The notes: a model not told the origin generated them from the sequence alone. 64,000 nucleotides of DNA from Pseudomonadales bacterium (GCA_019090455.1 JAHRWA010000074.1:1-64000), one strand, 5' to 3'. Positions 8,722 through 18,614 are shown, counted from the first letter of the stretch. Program-made: numbers and translations.

Positions 8722-10356
8722 TTATGAACTACAGGACAGCATGGAACAGCCGGCGCGATTTCTTGCCCACTCGGGACGCTTCTCTGCAAATGAGGCTTTG
8801 CCTTCCTGCTCCTCATAAGGCTTGCGTAAAACCTCCAGCAGTTCATTAACCATGGAGTGATCGCCCTGTTCAGATTTATCAATCGCTAGCTGTGCGAGAT
8901 AATTTCGTAACACGTATTTTGGATTAACGGCATTCATACTGTTGTATTTATCTTCGTGAGAAACGTCATCTTGATTGAGACGATTGATATACTGACGCAG
9001 CCAATGCGCGATACGAGATTTCTCTTTGGTGCCTAACGCGTCCGGGTGGTAATACGCTTCCATAAGTGGTGCTAATAAGAATTCATCCGACTGATCTTCT
9101 AAATCTGTTTTTTGTGAATCTTGATTTTCGGAACCTAGATCGTGTGCATTAATATTTGCCAGATTCCGAAAGAAAATAGTCATATCAGTTTCGGCCACTT
9201 GCAGCACTTGCAGCAACTCTTCTATTAACGGTGCATCGGTAACAGACTCATATTGTGTCAGACCCAACTTCACCGCCATCATTTGTCCCTGTTTGATCAC
9301 GTGCTCTTTTTTGTAATTTTCCAATATTTTTTCTAAAGGTTCAGCTTCCTCAATTAGCGGATAAATCCCTTGAGCTAGCTGTATTAAATTCCACAATCCC
9401 ACTTCTGCCTGATTTCCAAAACGATAACGCCGGCCACCGGCATCAGTGGTATTGGGTGTCCAGTTGGGATCATAATCTTCTAACCAGCCGTAAGGACCAT
9501 AGTCGATGGTCAATCCTAAGATTGACATATTATCTGTATTCATCACACCGTGGACAAACCCAACCCGCTCCCAATGCAGCACCATGGTTAAGGTTTTTTG
9601 ACAGACTTCTTCGAACCATTCTAAATAAACGGCTTTTGAGGGATTACCAAGATGGGGGAAATCGGTGCCAATCGTGTAATCCACAAATTGGCGTAATAAT
9701 GCAATATCCCCTCGTGCAGAAAAAATTTGGAAAGTTCCAAAACGAGTAAAGGAAGGCGCAACGCGACATACCACTGCACCAGGCTCAGGCTGCGCATTAC
9801 CGTCGTAAAACATTTCCCGAACAACCTGCTCACCCGTTAGCATTAAACTTAAAGCACGGGTAGTGGGAACACCTAAATGATACATCGCTTCACTACAAAG
9901 AAATTCACGCACTGAAGATCGCAACACCGCCAAGCCATCGGCAGATCGACTAAAAGGTGTAGGACCGGCGCCTTTCAATTGCAGCGCCCAACGTTTACCT
10001 TCGCGATTCACAATTTCACCTAAATTAATGGCACGGCCATCGCCTAACTGACCTGCCCAATTACCAAACTGGTGGCCACCATAGCAAGTGGCGTAAGGCT
10101 CCATATTGGCCAACAAGCTGTTACCGGAAAACACATCGACAAAGGCAGATGACTCACAAATCTTTGGGGATAGATCCAACTCCTCACCGACTTCTCGCGC
10201 ATAAGCAACCAAACTCGGACTTTTTACGTGGGTTGGGGATACTCGCGCAAAACACGCTCCCAACACTTCTCGTCGACGATTGCTCGTGTCCGGATCTGCA
10301 GGAAGATCCCGCGTAAAACGGTTATCAAATTGCATTTCATCCAAAGATTTCAGCAT
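8722..10356 (-). CDS. selO: Protein adenylyltransferase SelO (YdiU)
   Basis: A 544-aa pseudokinase-fold enzyme that transfers AMP from ATP to protein hydroxyl side chains. The family signatures are complete: NMEPYATCYGGHQFGNWAGQLGDGRA, the ATP-contacting LQLKGAGPTPFSR (K128), and the metal-binding MNTDNMSILGLTIDYGPYG. The C-terminus ends GCSMLSCSS, with a Cys third from the end at the position where eukaryotic SelO carries selenocysteine. In E. coli SelO targets redox and metabolic proteins under oxidative stress. Start at 10356 with family-typical MLKSLDEMQFDNRF. Confidence 0.95.
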   Translation of the reverse strand: MLKSLDEMQFDNRFTRDLPADPDTSNRRREVLGACFARVSPTHVKSPSLVAYAREVGEELDLSPKICESSAFVDVFSGNSLLANMEPYATCYGGHQFGNWAGQLGDGRAINLGEIVNREGKRWALQLKGAGPTPFSRSADGLAVLRSSVREFLCSEAMYHLGVPTTRALSLMLTGEQVVREMFYDGNAQPEPGAVVCRVAPSFTRFGTFQIFSARGDIALLRQFVDYTIGTDFPHLGNPSKAVYLEWFEEVCQKTLTMVLHWERVGFVHGVMNTDNMSILGLTIDYGPYGWLEDYDPNWTPNTTDAGGRRYRFGNQAEVGLWNLIQLAQGIYPLIEEAEPLEKILENYKKEHVIKQGQMMAVKLGLTQYESVTDAPLIEELLQVLQVAETDMTIFFRNLANINAHDLGSENQDSQKTDLEDQSDEFLLAPLMEAYYHPDALGTKEKSRIAHWLRQYINRLNQDDVSHEDKYNSMNAVNPKYVLRNYLAQLAIDKSEQGDHSMVNELLEVLRKPYEEQEGKASFAEKRPEWARNRAGCSMLSCSS

Positions 10357-10440
10357 CGGTATTCCTCATTTCAAAATAGGGCGATATCTTGGATTATAAG
10401 GATCAATGGGATTAGTGGCGACAGAAAATAGCAACAAGTG

Positions 10441-10464
10441 AAAAATAGGCTTAAAGGCAAGCCT
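10441..10464 (-). terminator. Terminator downstream of the OmpW gene
   Basis: On the minus strand, AGGCTT/AAGCCT arms with a 6-nt loop are followed by ATTTTT (10441-10446). It lies about 100 nt after the OmpW-family stop and before selO, separating the two minus-strand units. Confidence 0.6.
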
Positions 10465-10562
10465 GAGGGAATCTGTGCTAAGAGTATGAGGAGTCCCTAA
10501 GCCCCTGGCTAGAGACTTAGGATCAAGAGCTAGAAAACAGAAAGAACGGTGATAACCAAACT

Positions 10563-11267
10563 CTAAAAGCGATATCCAAAGCCAACGATAGTCATTGCGG
10601 GATCCACCTTCACATTGGTAGTCAACTTACCCAGTAACGGCAATTCTGATTGGATAATAGTATCGCCATCGAAAAACATTTTCCCATAGGTGAAACGAGC
10701 ACTTAACTTCTCAGTAAAATTCCACTGCCCACCCAATTGGAATACAGTCGCAAAAGTATCATCAGCGTCAAATGTCAAATTTGGATCGACTGCCTTAACT
10801 GTACCATCAACCTCAATATCATAAAAATGGACGTACGCTAATCCAAAACCGGCGTGTATCGCAAATCTGGAATTTGCTAGCGGCAAATGATATTGAAAAA
10901 TTGCCGTAATGGGCGCAACAGAAACAGTTGCAACTTCCTTCACGCCCAGCGCATCCAATCCCTTGCTGGTGACTTTCGGCTCGGGAGGAAATGCAACATA
11001 GGCTTCAAATGCAACTCGATCTGAAAGAAAGTAGGTCAAACCAATCGCTCCCAGGGATTCATCCTCAACCAGTAAAGCCGCATCTGGCAATACACCTAGC
11101 ACATCACTCGTAATAGCTGCATTGTTATCTGCAGGGCTCATTTTCATGGAAAGAATGGAGACGATGAAATCTCCTTTTTCTTGTGCCAAACTTATACTGG
11201 ATATTGTTAGAAGTGGCGCCAATAACAATGGGAAGAACATGATTTTCAATTTTACATTTAATTTCAT
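10563..11267 (-). CDS. OmpW-family outer-membrane beta-barrel
   Basis: A 234-aa protein with a Sec signal peptide (cleavage after SISLAQ, about residue 29) and an eight-stranded OmpW-type barrel. The AIGLTYFLSDRVAFEAYVAFPPEPKV strand pair, AITAIFQYHLPLANSRFAIHAGFGLAYVHF, and the C-terminal phenylalanine (VGFGYRF) needed for BAM recognition are visible. OmpW barrels form narrow hydrophobic channels for small apolar molecules, which would fit the lipid-catabolic repertoire here. Monocistronic, followed by its own terminator. Confidence 0.9.
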   Translation of the reverse strand: MKLNVKLKIMFFPLLLAPLLTISSISLAQEKGDFIVSILSMKMSPADNNAAITSDVLGVLPDAALLVEDESLGAIGLTYFLSDRVAFEAYVAFPPEPKVTSKGLDALGVKEVATVSVAPITAIFQYHLPLANSRFAIHAGFGLAYVHFYDIEVDGTVKAVDPNLTFDADDTFATVFQLGGQWNFTEKLSARFTYGKMFFDGDTIIQSELPLLGKLTTNVKVDPAMTIVGFGYRF

Positions 11268-11761
11268 ATGCGGGCTTCCAAATCTGGTTACTGAACAGCA
11301 CCTAGCGTAGCCCGTTTATTGATCCGGCTCAAAGGTGAAAGTATTTCCAACAGTTACTGCTTGTAATTCGCCTCATCAGTACACTTATAAAATAGGGGAA
11401 TATGGCGTCTTACGAATCTAGGCCGATAGTAATAACCAGCCCCTCCGCCTCTACTTATTAGCCAATTCGTCTAATAATGGTCTCAAGAATCCAAAAATTA
11501 CATCTGCCTTTTTATTAGAATAGACCCAAAAAACAACATCAACAAAGTCTTATATTTTGTCTGTTTCGCATATTTATAAAACGCCTTTCCTCTAAATACC
11601 AAGTAAGAACAACCGGTAAAATAAAACACATAATGGTATCATTCGAATCGCTATTCACCGTTGAGACTATTACAAAACTCACCACTATTTAGCACCAACT
11701 ATTACATTGAGACGAACTGTTGCATTCCAATAAACAACAGACAGCTGTTAAGGATTTTTAG
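11268..11761. other. Divergent intergenic region, ompW-like / thioesterase
   Basis: No gene is seen here. It should carry the promoters of both flanking genes. On the plus strand TTGAGA (11707-11712) and TAAACA (11731-11736) at 18-nt spacing form a possible weak promoter for the thioesterase, whose ATG at 11762 is preceded by AAGGA. Confidence 0.4.
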
Positions 11762-12442
11762 ATGTCAAAACAAAATGCTAGCCGAATAACACAACTGGAG
11801 TATCAAGACTTTTGGTTGCATAAAGATAAAGCCGTGGGGCCCGAGCACACACAGAGACGACGGATCGCCACTTCGATGCACAATATAATGGGCAAATTAA
11901 TTCGAATGGATGCTTCAATTGAAGAGCTAGAATCCTACGCCCAACAAATGGAAGCATTCGAAAGCCAGATTTCACAACATGGGCGATTAGACCGAGCTGA
12001 ACTCACAAAGGCGATTGCCAATAACGACGCTACGACTTTAGATGCTTTGAATCTCGTGGATTTTAGTCTCTTTAGTGGCGCCTCCACTCCACTCACTATG
12101 CCCATGGATGTTTGGTTGGATGGGGACAAAGTCTGCGCCACGGCTAATTTAGGTATGCAATATGAAGGACCTCCTGGACGTGTGCATGGCGGAGTTGTTT
12201 GTGCGCTATTTGACGTACTATTGACGCGTGCTCAGAGCCTGACGAAAATGATGGGCTTCACTGGCACCTTAACTATTAAGTTTTTAGGCCCAACACCGAT
12301 TGAAACCGATATCACAATAGAAGCCGAAATTGCTAAAGTGGAAGGTAGAAAGTTATTCATTGTCGGAAAGATATTACATGCGGGAGAGGTTACAGCCGTA
12401 GCAGAGGGTATTTGGATACAGCCTAAAACCCCTATCATTTAA
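11762..12442 (+). CDS. PaaI/THEM4-like hotdog thioesterase
   Basis: A 226-aa protein with a helical N-terminal extension (residues 1-105) and a C-terminal hotdog domain (about 106-222). The active-site helix region reads YEGPPGRVHGGVVCALFDVLL, matching the HGG...D motif of PaaI-type acyl-CoA thioesterases, and TGTLTIKFLGPTPI is the following strand. It should hydrolyse acyl-CoA esters in the cytosol; chain-length preference is unknown. The start is supported by AAGGA 8 nt upstream. It converges with the DUF302 gene. Confidence 0.85.
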   Translation: MSKQNASRITQLEYQDFWLHKDKAVGPEHTQRRRIATSMHNIMGKLIRMDASIEELESYAQQMEAFESQISQHGRLDRAELTKAIANNDATTLDALNLVDFSLFSGASTPLTMPMDVWLDGDKVCATANLGMQYEGPPGRVHGGVVCALFDVLLTRAQSLTKMMGFTGTLTIKFLGPTPIETDITIEAEIAKVEGRKLFIVGKILHAGEVTAVAEGIWIQPKTPII

Positions 12443-12510
12443 TTGCGTTGCGACACATCAGATCAACGCTAAAGCCCTACAGCAGAGTTGATTCACTTGC
12501 ATTTGAATTG

Positions 12511-12972
12511 TTAGTCAATCGACTCTTCAGCGGCCAATTTCATCACGGCAGAAAGCGCCGCCGTTATTTTTCCAATGATTTTTTCGCAATGGGCGACATC
12601 ATGCCTTTGTTGCAAATAACCCACATCGTTATATGAAATCCAAACTTTATGATTTTCATCCATCCAGATCAGTGCTTTCTGGGGTAAATCAAGCGCTATA
12701 CTCTGCTGGCATTGTATTAAAGGACTACCCGCTTTCGGATTGCCAAAAATAATCAGTTCGGTATCTCGCAGAGGTATACCCATTTTGATCGCACTTTTCG
12801 AATGGTTAATTCTATTGAAAATAGTCATCCCTTTTTCTTTTACTATTTTCTCCAATCGATCTGCCGTCTCCTTCACACTGAACTGACTAGCGACATTTAA
12901 CACTCCGTCCGCAGCGCTAGCGGGAAATGAAAATATTAAAGCAATAAAAAATGATAATATAATCTGCTTCAC
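12511..12972 (-). CDS. DUF302 exported protein
   Basis: A 153-aa protein with a signal peptide (VKQIILSFFIALIFSFPASA) followed by a DUF302 domain: SVKETADRLEKIVKEKGMTIFNRINHSKSA, then LIIFGNPKAGSPLIQCQQSIALDLPQKALIWMDENHKVWISY. I place the start at a GTG at 12972 because AAGGA lies 8 nt upstream and the signal peptide begins there; the longer frame to 13014 would bury it. DUF302 proteins are periplasmic or cytosolic with unproven function, sometimes linked to sulfur or redox processes. It follows the haloperoxidase-like gene by 50 bp and may be co-transcribed with it. Confidence 0.82.
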   Translation of the reverse strand: MKQIILSFFIALIFSFPASAADGVLNVASQFSVKETADRLEKIVKEKGMTIFNRINHSKSAIKMGIPLRDTELIIFGNPKAGSPLIQCQQSIALDLPQKALIWMDENHKVWISYNDVGYLQQRHDVAHCEKIIGKITAALSAVMKLAAEESID

Positions 12973-13022
12973 TTTACTGTCCTTGTTTAGAAACCCGAGC
13001 GATCTTAGAACCAAGAACGCTC

Positions 13023-14984
13023 TTACAAATTAGTACCGTCAAAATAGCTATTGGCATGCGCAAATGCCGCTGGCCCTATTTTTTCCCCTATGAGGCGACC
13101 CGGAAGATCATCAGCAGGCGGGTGAATACCGCCCCAAATCCTCGACAAACTACATTGATCAGAAGCATCGATGTAGGTTGCCCACTCTAAAGTCATATCC
13201 ACACTCGGGCCTTGTTCAAAAACAAGAAACTCATTCTTCTTAACTTCAAAACCACTTTTACCGCCGGGGAAAAATTCGTCCCCCGTCATCTCTCCCATTA
13301 ACAATGCCGCTGCACGAGAGAACGTCGAGTGTCCCGAGATATAACCGGCAAAAGGAGGGGTAACGAAGGTGGGGCGTTGATAAGGCCACCAATTTTCTGC
13401 CAATATCCAATCTACCCCTGCTTGATCGACTTCGGTATCAACAATATAGTCAGGTCCACGCCACGCGAAAATTTTAATTTTTCCCACATTCTCATCTGCG
13501 TCTCCCGCCAAAGAATCCCCAGCCGTCACTAATGCAATATGATTGTCAATTAATGGAATGCCATCAACATGATAAGAAGCTAAGGCGCTATCGGTACTTT
13601 GTCCTGCCGCTGCCATTGCCCTAATTGCTGATACCGGACGAAGATAATCGTAATAGCCCTTAATTCCCCACGCCGCTACCGCCGCATCATGCATTGCACC
13701 ACCCATTGTAAAATAGGTTTTAATGTCCCATTCGAAATTAGATAAGATGTCACCTACGCCTTGCCAGCGTTTACGCAACAAGGGGTGATCACTCACGCTA
13801 TTTAATAGTACAAACCAATGACCCGGAGGCGTTTCTGAATCTGGGCCATCTGCCCAAAACTCAGCAAGAACTCGCCCATAGTCTCCACGAGGTACCATCT
13901 GAGGTTCGTATGCACGTCCCGTTTTTGGATTCACATCATAGCCGCTGGCACTATCACCACCTTCCAGTAAATTGTAAAAGGTATCGTAATCTTCAAAGCT
14001 AGCCGGTATAGGTTGTACGCTACCAATACTCGCGGGGGAAATATCTATCATTACCCCATCGCTTTCATCTAACTGCCCAGACCAAACAGCAACTAAAGCA
14101 AAGTTCCACTTGTATTCATTGTAATCCTTAGTCGCCACTTTTTCGTCTTCTATATAAGGAGGTACGCCGGGATCGTAATAAACGCTATAACTACCTTCGG
14201 CTGTTGAGTAAATCGTTTTGTCCTCATCACGTAATGCAAAAGGGACAACACTACCCCATTCAGGACCGAGAAATTCGGGGGCTCCTGTTATTGGATTTCC
14301 AGCCTGATCTATGAATAAAGTGAGGGCGATGGGCTGCCAGCGATTCCAATCAATAATATCTGGATTACCTGGCAGCTCAGGTTCAATGTTAGGGTTAACG
14401 GGCTCATAAAAAATGTTAGCGTAATCATTCGATTCATTCGCTCCATCTTGTAAACCAAAAGCAAGATAACAGTTCGCAATATAATTCCCTAGCGCAGCAG
14501 CAGAACCCTCAGAATAATCGTCACTTTTATTAGCGATATCATAACCAAGCACATTCATTAGATTTTCTGCCGCTAACGCAATATCTTCTGCACCAGGGGA
14601 ATTTAAAAATCGGTGACGAATAATTCGATAGGCAGCAAAACTAACCGCTTTTTCTTGGAAGGCATTAACATCATTGGGTGTCGGTATAGGATCTGCAGCA
14701 CAATGATAGGTAGCTACTGTTTTGCCGAAAAGAAAGGGCTCCTCTGGCGATCTAACACTGGCCCAAGCGTCATACATAGCCGCTGAAATATGAAATAGAT
14801 TTCTCGCGTGAACGGTGGGTCTCGCGTAATCATTTCGAATGGCGTCGAGTAGCACTTCATTCCACTGCCTTGCCACTGACTGATGGGTATCGTTATCGCT
14901 TAACCATAAACAGCTAACAAGAGTGCTACTCATTAGAACTAAGGATAACGCGGTGAATATCGGTTTTCTTATTGCTGAGTACAT
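13023..14984 (-). CDS. Vanadium-dependent haloperoxidase-like PAP2 lipoprotein
   Basis: A 653-aa secreted PAP2-superfamily protein. An N-terminal lipobox (LVSC, about residue 25) predicts a lipoprotein. The three phosphate/vanadate-binding motifs are present: KGYYDYLRPVSAIR, YISGHSTFSRAAAL, and SRIWGGIHPPADD near the C-terminus with the catalytic His in GIHPP. This set matches vanadium chloroperoxidase-type enzymes and related acid phosphatases; which activity is present is not decidable here. I prefer the ATG at 14984; an in-frame TTG exists at 15002, but neither has a clear ribosome site. A palindromic operator lies 86 nt upstream. Together with DUF302 it may form a regulated envelope unit. 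Confidence 0.85.
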   Translation of the reverse strand: MYSAIRKPIFTALSLVLMSSTLVSCLWLSDNDTHQSVARQWNEVLLDAIRNDYARPTVHARNLFHISAAMYDAWASVRSPEEPFLFGKTVATYHCAADPIPTPNDVNAFQEKAVSFAAYRIIRHRFLNSPGAEDIALAAENLMNVLGYDIANKSDDYSEGSAAALGNYIANCYLAFGLQDGANESNDYANIFYEPVNPNIEPELPGNPDIIDWNRWQPIALTLFIDQAGNPITGAPEFLGPEWGSVVPFALRDEDKTIYSTAEGSYSVYYDPGVPPYIEDEKVATKDYNEYKWNFALVAVWSGQLDESDGVMIDISPASIGSVQPIPASFEDYDTFYNLLEGGDSASGYDVNPKTGRAYEPQMVPRGDYGRVLAEFWADGPDSETPPGHWFVLLNSVSDHPLLRKRWQGVGDILSNFEWDIKTYFTMGGAMHDAAVAAWGIKGYYDYLRPVSAIRAMAAAGQSTDSALASYHVDGIPLIDNHIALVTAGDSLAGDADENVGKIKIFAWRGPDYIVDTEVDQAGVDWILAENWWPYQRPTFVTPPFAGYISGHSTFSRAAALLMGEMTGDEFFPGGKSGFEVKKNEFLVFEQGPSVDMTLEWATYIDASDQCSLSRIWGGIHPPADDLPGRLIGEKIGPAAFAHANSYFDGTNL

Positions 14985-15002
14985 AGGGTTGCTCGCGTCC
15001 AA

Positions 15003-15464
15003 TTTATTATTATCGATTTAATACGCGCTTTTTCTTGCACTTTTTCGACTTTAAAATGAAATTCTAACTAAACATACTGACCTATTCAGTATGTTTTATG
15101 GAGTGAAATGTAAAGTACAACCCTTTTTCCTGATTAGCAATAAGGCGACATCCTTACAGATCGGAAGCTATCCCTACAACACATAAGCGGTCTTCATAAA
15201 AACTCATTTAAGATGCATTCGACAATCAGGCGTAAAACTATTTCTCCTGAAAATACAGCCCCTTAGATTATAGCCGATGAATCACTACCGCTATAACTGC
15301 CGTCTCTTCGAAAAAGAGCTAAGCAGAATTGGCACGACAATCAAAGCTAAATAAGTAAAGTCAATTAAGTGGCAGTCACTCGTTCCCCGATAATTATCGT
15401 TGGGATAAGCCCCAACGCAGTGGTCATCGCCTTCTTTCTCTACTTCAGTTTTCAATTCACCAAA
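15003..15464. other. Intergenic gap between the haloperoxidase and Ycf46-type genes
   Basis: Apart from the inverted repeat at 15070-15096 I see no gene or RNA-like fold. Confidence 0.45.
15070..15096. promoter_or_regulatory. Palindromic operator upstream of the haloperoxidase-like gene
   Basis: Perfect 11-bp inverted repeat AAACATACTGA / TCAGTATGTTT separated by 5 nt, 86 nt before the ATG at 14984. Size and symmetry are typical of a TetR/AcrR-type dimer site. No TetR gene is present in the window, so the regulator would be encoded elsewhere. Confidence 0.55.
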
Positions 15465-16946
15465 TCAATTCGCCCTAACCGCCCGGCTATCGGCCCAGGA
15501 ACGCAGCGCTTCCATCTTCTCTTCCATTACTACTGACAACGGACTGGTATCCGCCAGGGCTTGCACGATATGCATGGTATTCAGTTTTTCTTCTGTCGCT
15601 GCTGCTGAGTACAACCCAGACACGACAGCCTGCTCAATCTCCGCCCCAGAAAAACCACCACTGGACATGGCCAAGCGGGCTAAATCAAATTGACTTGAGT
15701 CTTGCTCCCGCTTACTCAGATGAATTTCAAAAATGATTTCCCTAACATCCCGCTCTGGCAAATCAACAAAAAAGATTTCATCTAATCGCCCCTTGCGAAC
15801 TAATTCAGGTGGCAGCTTTGAAATATCATTGGAAGTTGCAACCAAAAAAACGGAGGTACTTCTTTCCGCCATCCATGTTAATAGCGAGCCGAGTAGTCGC
15901 TTTGATGTACCATTATCATTTTCCTCAGTACTCAATCCTTTTTCAATTTCATCCATCCACAAAACACACGGTGCCATCTTGTCGGCGAGAGCAAGAGCTT
16001 CCCCCAAGTTTTTTTCACTTTCACCAATATACTTATTATATAACCCACCAAAATCTAAACGTAGCAGCGGTATACCCCAAGCACCCGCTACGGCTTTAGC
16101 CGCTAAGCTTTTACCTCCACCCTGTATCCCAAGTAGCATCAATCCTTTGGGTCGATCAAGCCCTTGATTTCCGGTGCCCATAAAAGCCTCCTTACGCACC
16201 TCTAACCATTTTTTTAGATTCGCTAAACCTCCAACTTCTGCAAAGCTCGCGGTATCGTATTCAAAACTCAAAACACCATCCATATTCATCAATGCGTATT
16301 TGGCTTTATTCACCTCAGGAATATCGTTTACCGTTATGCAGCCATCATTGGCAATGGCTCCATGAGCAAGGCGCCTCGCATCTTGAAACGTGAGCCCTTG
16401 TAGATTGCTCACTAATTTCATTAACGATCTATTATCTGTTTTTACCCGTTGATTTTCATTTGCTTGGGACCAGCGAGCAGCCTCTTCACGCACAATACTG
16501 AGCAGCTGATCGTCGTTAGGCAGTGACATTTTAAATCGTACTGAATAGCGTTTTATCTCAGGTGGAATTTCCACTTCATGGCTAATCAGCACAAGCGTAT
16601 GCCCTAACTCTTTATGCTCCATTGAGATCTCTTTTATAAGGCGAATCACTTTCGGATCATCACGAATAAAAGGGTGGATATCGCAGAGCGCGTAGATCCC
16701 GCTAGTGGACATGGATTTTATATGGCCCAGAGCTGACACCGGTTCTGCCGTGACCCGCTGGGGTGCCTCATCGCTTAGATCGATACGTTTAAGGCCATCC
16801 GTGATGGACCATCCATATACCGGCTGACAAAGGGGAACTGCCAAGCGACGTAAAATCTCGAGGGCTCTCGGCTCCTCGTAGGTTTCAATAACAACAATGG
16901 GGATTTTTGATTCTATGACAATACGGAGATCATGAAGGTCTTGCAT
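15465..16946 (-). CDS. Ycf46-like AAA ATPase
   Basis: A 493-aa cytosolic ATPase. The N-terminal part (about 1-225, starting IVIESKIPIVVIETYEEPRALEIL) is the non-AAA domain of Ycf46-type proteins. The AAA core has Walker A GIQGGGKS (273-280), Walker B CVLWMDEIEKG (D332, E333), and the sensor/arginine-finger region VATSNDISKLPPELVRKGRLDEIFFVDLP. Cyanobacterial Ycf46 has been connected with inorganic-carbon use and photosynthesis regulation; in heterotrophs the function is unknown. It is the last gene of the minus-strand series that includes the PII-like/DUF1538 genes, 131 bp or more after the patatin gene, so co-transcription is plausible but unproven. Confidence 0.85.
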   Translation of the reverse strand: MQDLHDLRIVIESKIPIVVIETYEEPRALEILRRLAVPLCQPVYGWSITDGLKRIDLSDEAPQRVTAEPVSALGHIKSMSTSGIYALCDIHPFIRDDPKVIRLIKEISMEHKELGHTLVLISHEVEIPPEIKRYSVRFKMSLPNDDQLLSIVREEAARWSQANENQRVKTDNRSLMKLVSNLQGLTFQDARRLAHGAIANDGCITVNDIPEVNKAKYALMNMDGVLSFEYDTASFAEVGGLANLKKWLEVRKEAFMGTGNQGLDRPKGLMLLGIQGGGKSLAAKAVAGAWGIPLLRLDFGGLYNKYIGESEKNLGEALALADKMAPCVLWMDEIEKGLSTEENDNGTSKRLLGSLLTWMAERSTSVFLVATSNDISKLPPELVRKGRLDEIFFVDLPERDVREIIFEIHLSKREQDSSQFDLARLAMSSGGFSGAEIEQAVVSGLYSAAATEEKLNTMHIVQALADTSPLSVVMEEKMEALRSWADSRAVRAN

Positions 16947-17077
16947 ACCGAGTATTAAACCTTTTTTATCTATAGGCCATTAATAAATTGATACTTAAGA
17001 TTAGTCTAGTCAACTCGGCAATGTAAAACGTTTCTAACCTTAAGTTCTAACCTCAAATTCAGACGTCTAGTGCTAGA

Positions 17078-18541
17078 CTATGATTCAGGCCATTCCACAG
17101 TTTCAAAGAATTTGTTGGTTAGCGGAATATTCTCATTCATCTGTTTGAAACCCCAACCGTAAGACTTATCGATGCTTTCAGCGCTAGGAACAAGATTGGC
17201 AGGCGCTAAAGTCGGTTTGAATTTAATAATATTATGCGCAAAGGGATGATTAACGGCTACCTGGGTCTGCAAGGCATATTCCACAGGTAGAGTGAGAGCG
17301 TGGTTCATAGTCAACTGTGGATGAAAACAGTCGAAGCCCAGGTAGTAACAATTTCGCGTACCAATTTTGCCATTATGAACCTGATTCCAAGCACTGCGTA
17401 CAGGGACATTATTAATAATGCCGCCATCAACAAGGCACATTAAGTCTTCCCGCATGAAGAGCGCTTCAAGCATCTCCGTCATATGATCGTCATTTCTGGC
17501 AATATCATAATGCAGAATGCCTGGAATGGCTGATGAAAATCCGGCAGCATCCACGGCATTGAAATCAGCGGTGAGACTATCTCCGCCAATAATTATTTCT
17601 TTTGTCACCATGGGATTGATAAACGCCAACATCCTAATTAACTGGGCAGTTATTTTACGCCCTAGCGCCATTTTGGAAGGCATCTTGTCGAGTATTAAAT
17701 GGTGCTCCCTGGCATACTCTTCTGGCGAAAAACCCATCGCACCTCGATTAACACCCGCAACCACGGTCTCGAAGGGTATTTCCAAATCAGACAATAACAT
17801 TGGGCTTCCATCTGGATGGACAAAACGATCCTGAATGGCAGCATGCAGATAAAACCGTAATAAACCCGGTAAGCCGAAACGGGCTTTCAAACTCACGACA
17901 TTAAAAATTTCACCGGGCGATAAAGATTGCGCAAACTTTACGTCTTCGTCGTAATTTCCTATTTTATGTTTCGATCGAAATAATCCAAGGACAGAACCAA
18001 TGGAAGCTCCAAGGAGATAACCCGGAATATAGTTAGCCTGCTCTAGCGCCTCATACGCTCCAATATAAACATAGCCCGAACCACCACCTCCGCCACAAAC
18101 ATTCACCAGTGTCTTAGTGCCAATTTCCCGATTGAGTTCCTCAGCAGAAAAGTCATCTGAGTGATCTTGGAGAATTGCCTGGACCGTGGGTTCAACTTTA
18201 TCTTCCCAAAGAGGAATACTTTGTTGGGCATCAATTAAAACGGCTAACTCGGGTTTACCTTTTGCTAAACTCCTACCCAGTGTATCAATCAAGTAATTTC
18301 TTAAATTGACGAGCGCTAAGTTTTCAACCGTAATATCCGGGCGGTCATTTCTGCCCATGCCCGCTGCACCAGGCTGGAAAGTGGATATTTTTGCGAGATT
18401 GAGGGCGTACCGAATTTTTTGCTCATTGGATTTATCAACACAAGAAGGGTTATTAAAAGCGGCTTCCACAAAGCGCTTTTCCATTTGCTGTAGCTTCAGT
18501 AAATCTTTCGCTGTGTGTCGATCTAAATAATGATGATTCAT
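17078..18541 (-). CDS. Patatin-like phospholipase
   Basis: A 487-aa protein with a patatin domain from about residue 147. The oxyanion loop is the glycine run in VCGGGGGSGYVYIG, the nucleophile serine sits in GASIG (S180), and the partner aspartate in LVDGGIINNVP, so the Ser-Asp dyad is complete. It should be a lipid acyl hydrolase. The 145-residue N-terminal part is helical and unassigned. No signal peptide is present, suggesting a cytosolic or membrane-peripheral enzyme. The ATG at 18541 (MNHHYLDRHTAKDL) is preferred over 18592. It follows the CBS gene by 73 bp on the same strand. Confidence 0.85.
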   Translation of the reverse strand: MNHHYLDRHTAKDLLKLQQMEKRFVEAAFNNPSCVDKSNEQKIRYALNLAKISTFQPGAAGMGRNDRPDITVENLALVNLRNYLIDTLGRSLAKGKPELAVLIDAQQSIPLWEDKVEPTVQAILQDHSDDFSAEELNREIGTKTLVNVCGGGGGSGYVYIGAYEALEQANYIPGYLLGASIGSVLGLFRSKHKIGNYDEDVKFAQSLSPGEIFNVVSLKARFGLPGLLRFYLHAAIQDRFVHPDGSPMLLSDLEIPFETVVAGVNRGAMGFSPEEYAREHHLILDKMPSKMALGRKITAQLIRMLAFINPMVTKEIIIGGDSLTADFNAVDAAGFSSAIPGILHYDIARNDDHMTEMLEALFMREDLMCLVDGGIINNVPVRSAWNQVHNGKIGTRNCYYLGFDCFHPQLTMNHALTLPVEYALQTQVAVNHPFAHNIIKFKPTLAPANLVPSAESIDKSYGWGFKQMNENIPLTNKFFETVEWPES

Positions 18542-18614
18542 TTTATTTTCGTATTTCTTTAGAATGTAAGTAATAGGTAGTGAGGTAGGCATTAGATATT
18601 AAGTATTAGAAAAT

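Noticed and set aside
14985-15002. TTG start of the haloperoxidase-like gene
   Set aside because: The ATG at 14984 directly precedes the signal peptide; the TTG adds six residues without a ribosome site. Not fully excluded.
15733-16167. 144-residue plus-strand frame
   Set aside because: Lies fully inside the AAA ATPase gene on the other strand, including its Walker motifs; composition is Ser/Pro-biased like an antisense frame.
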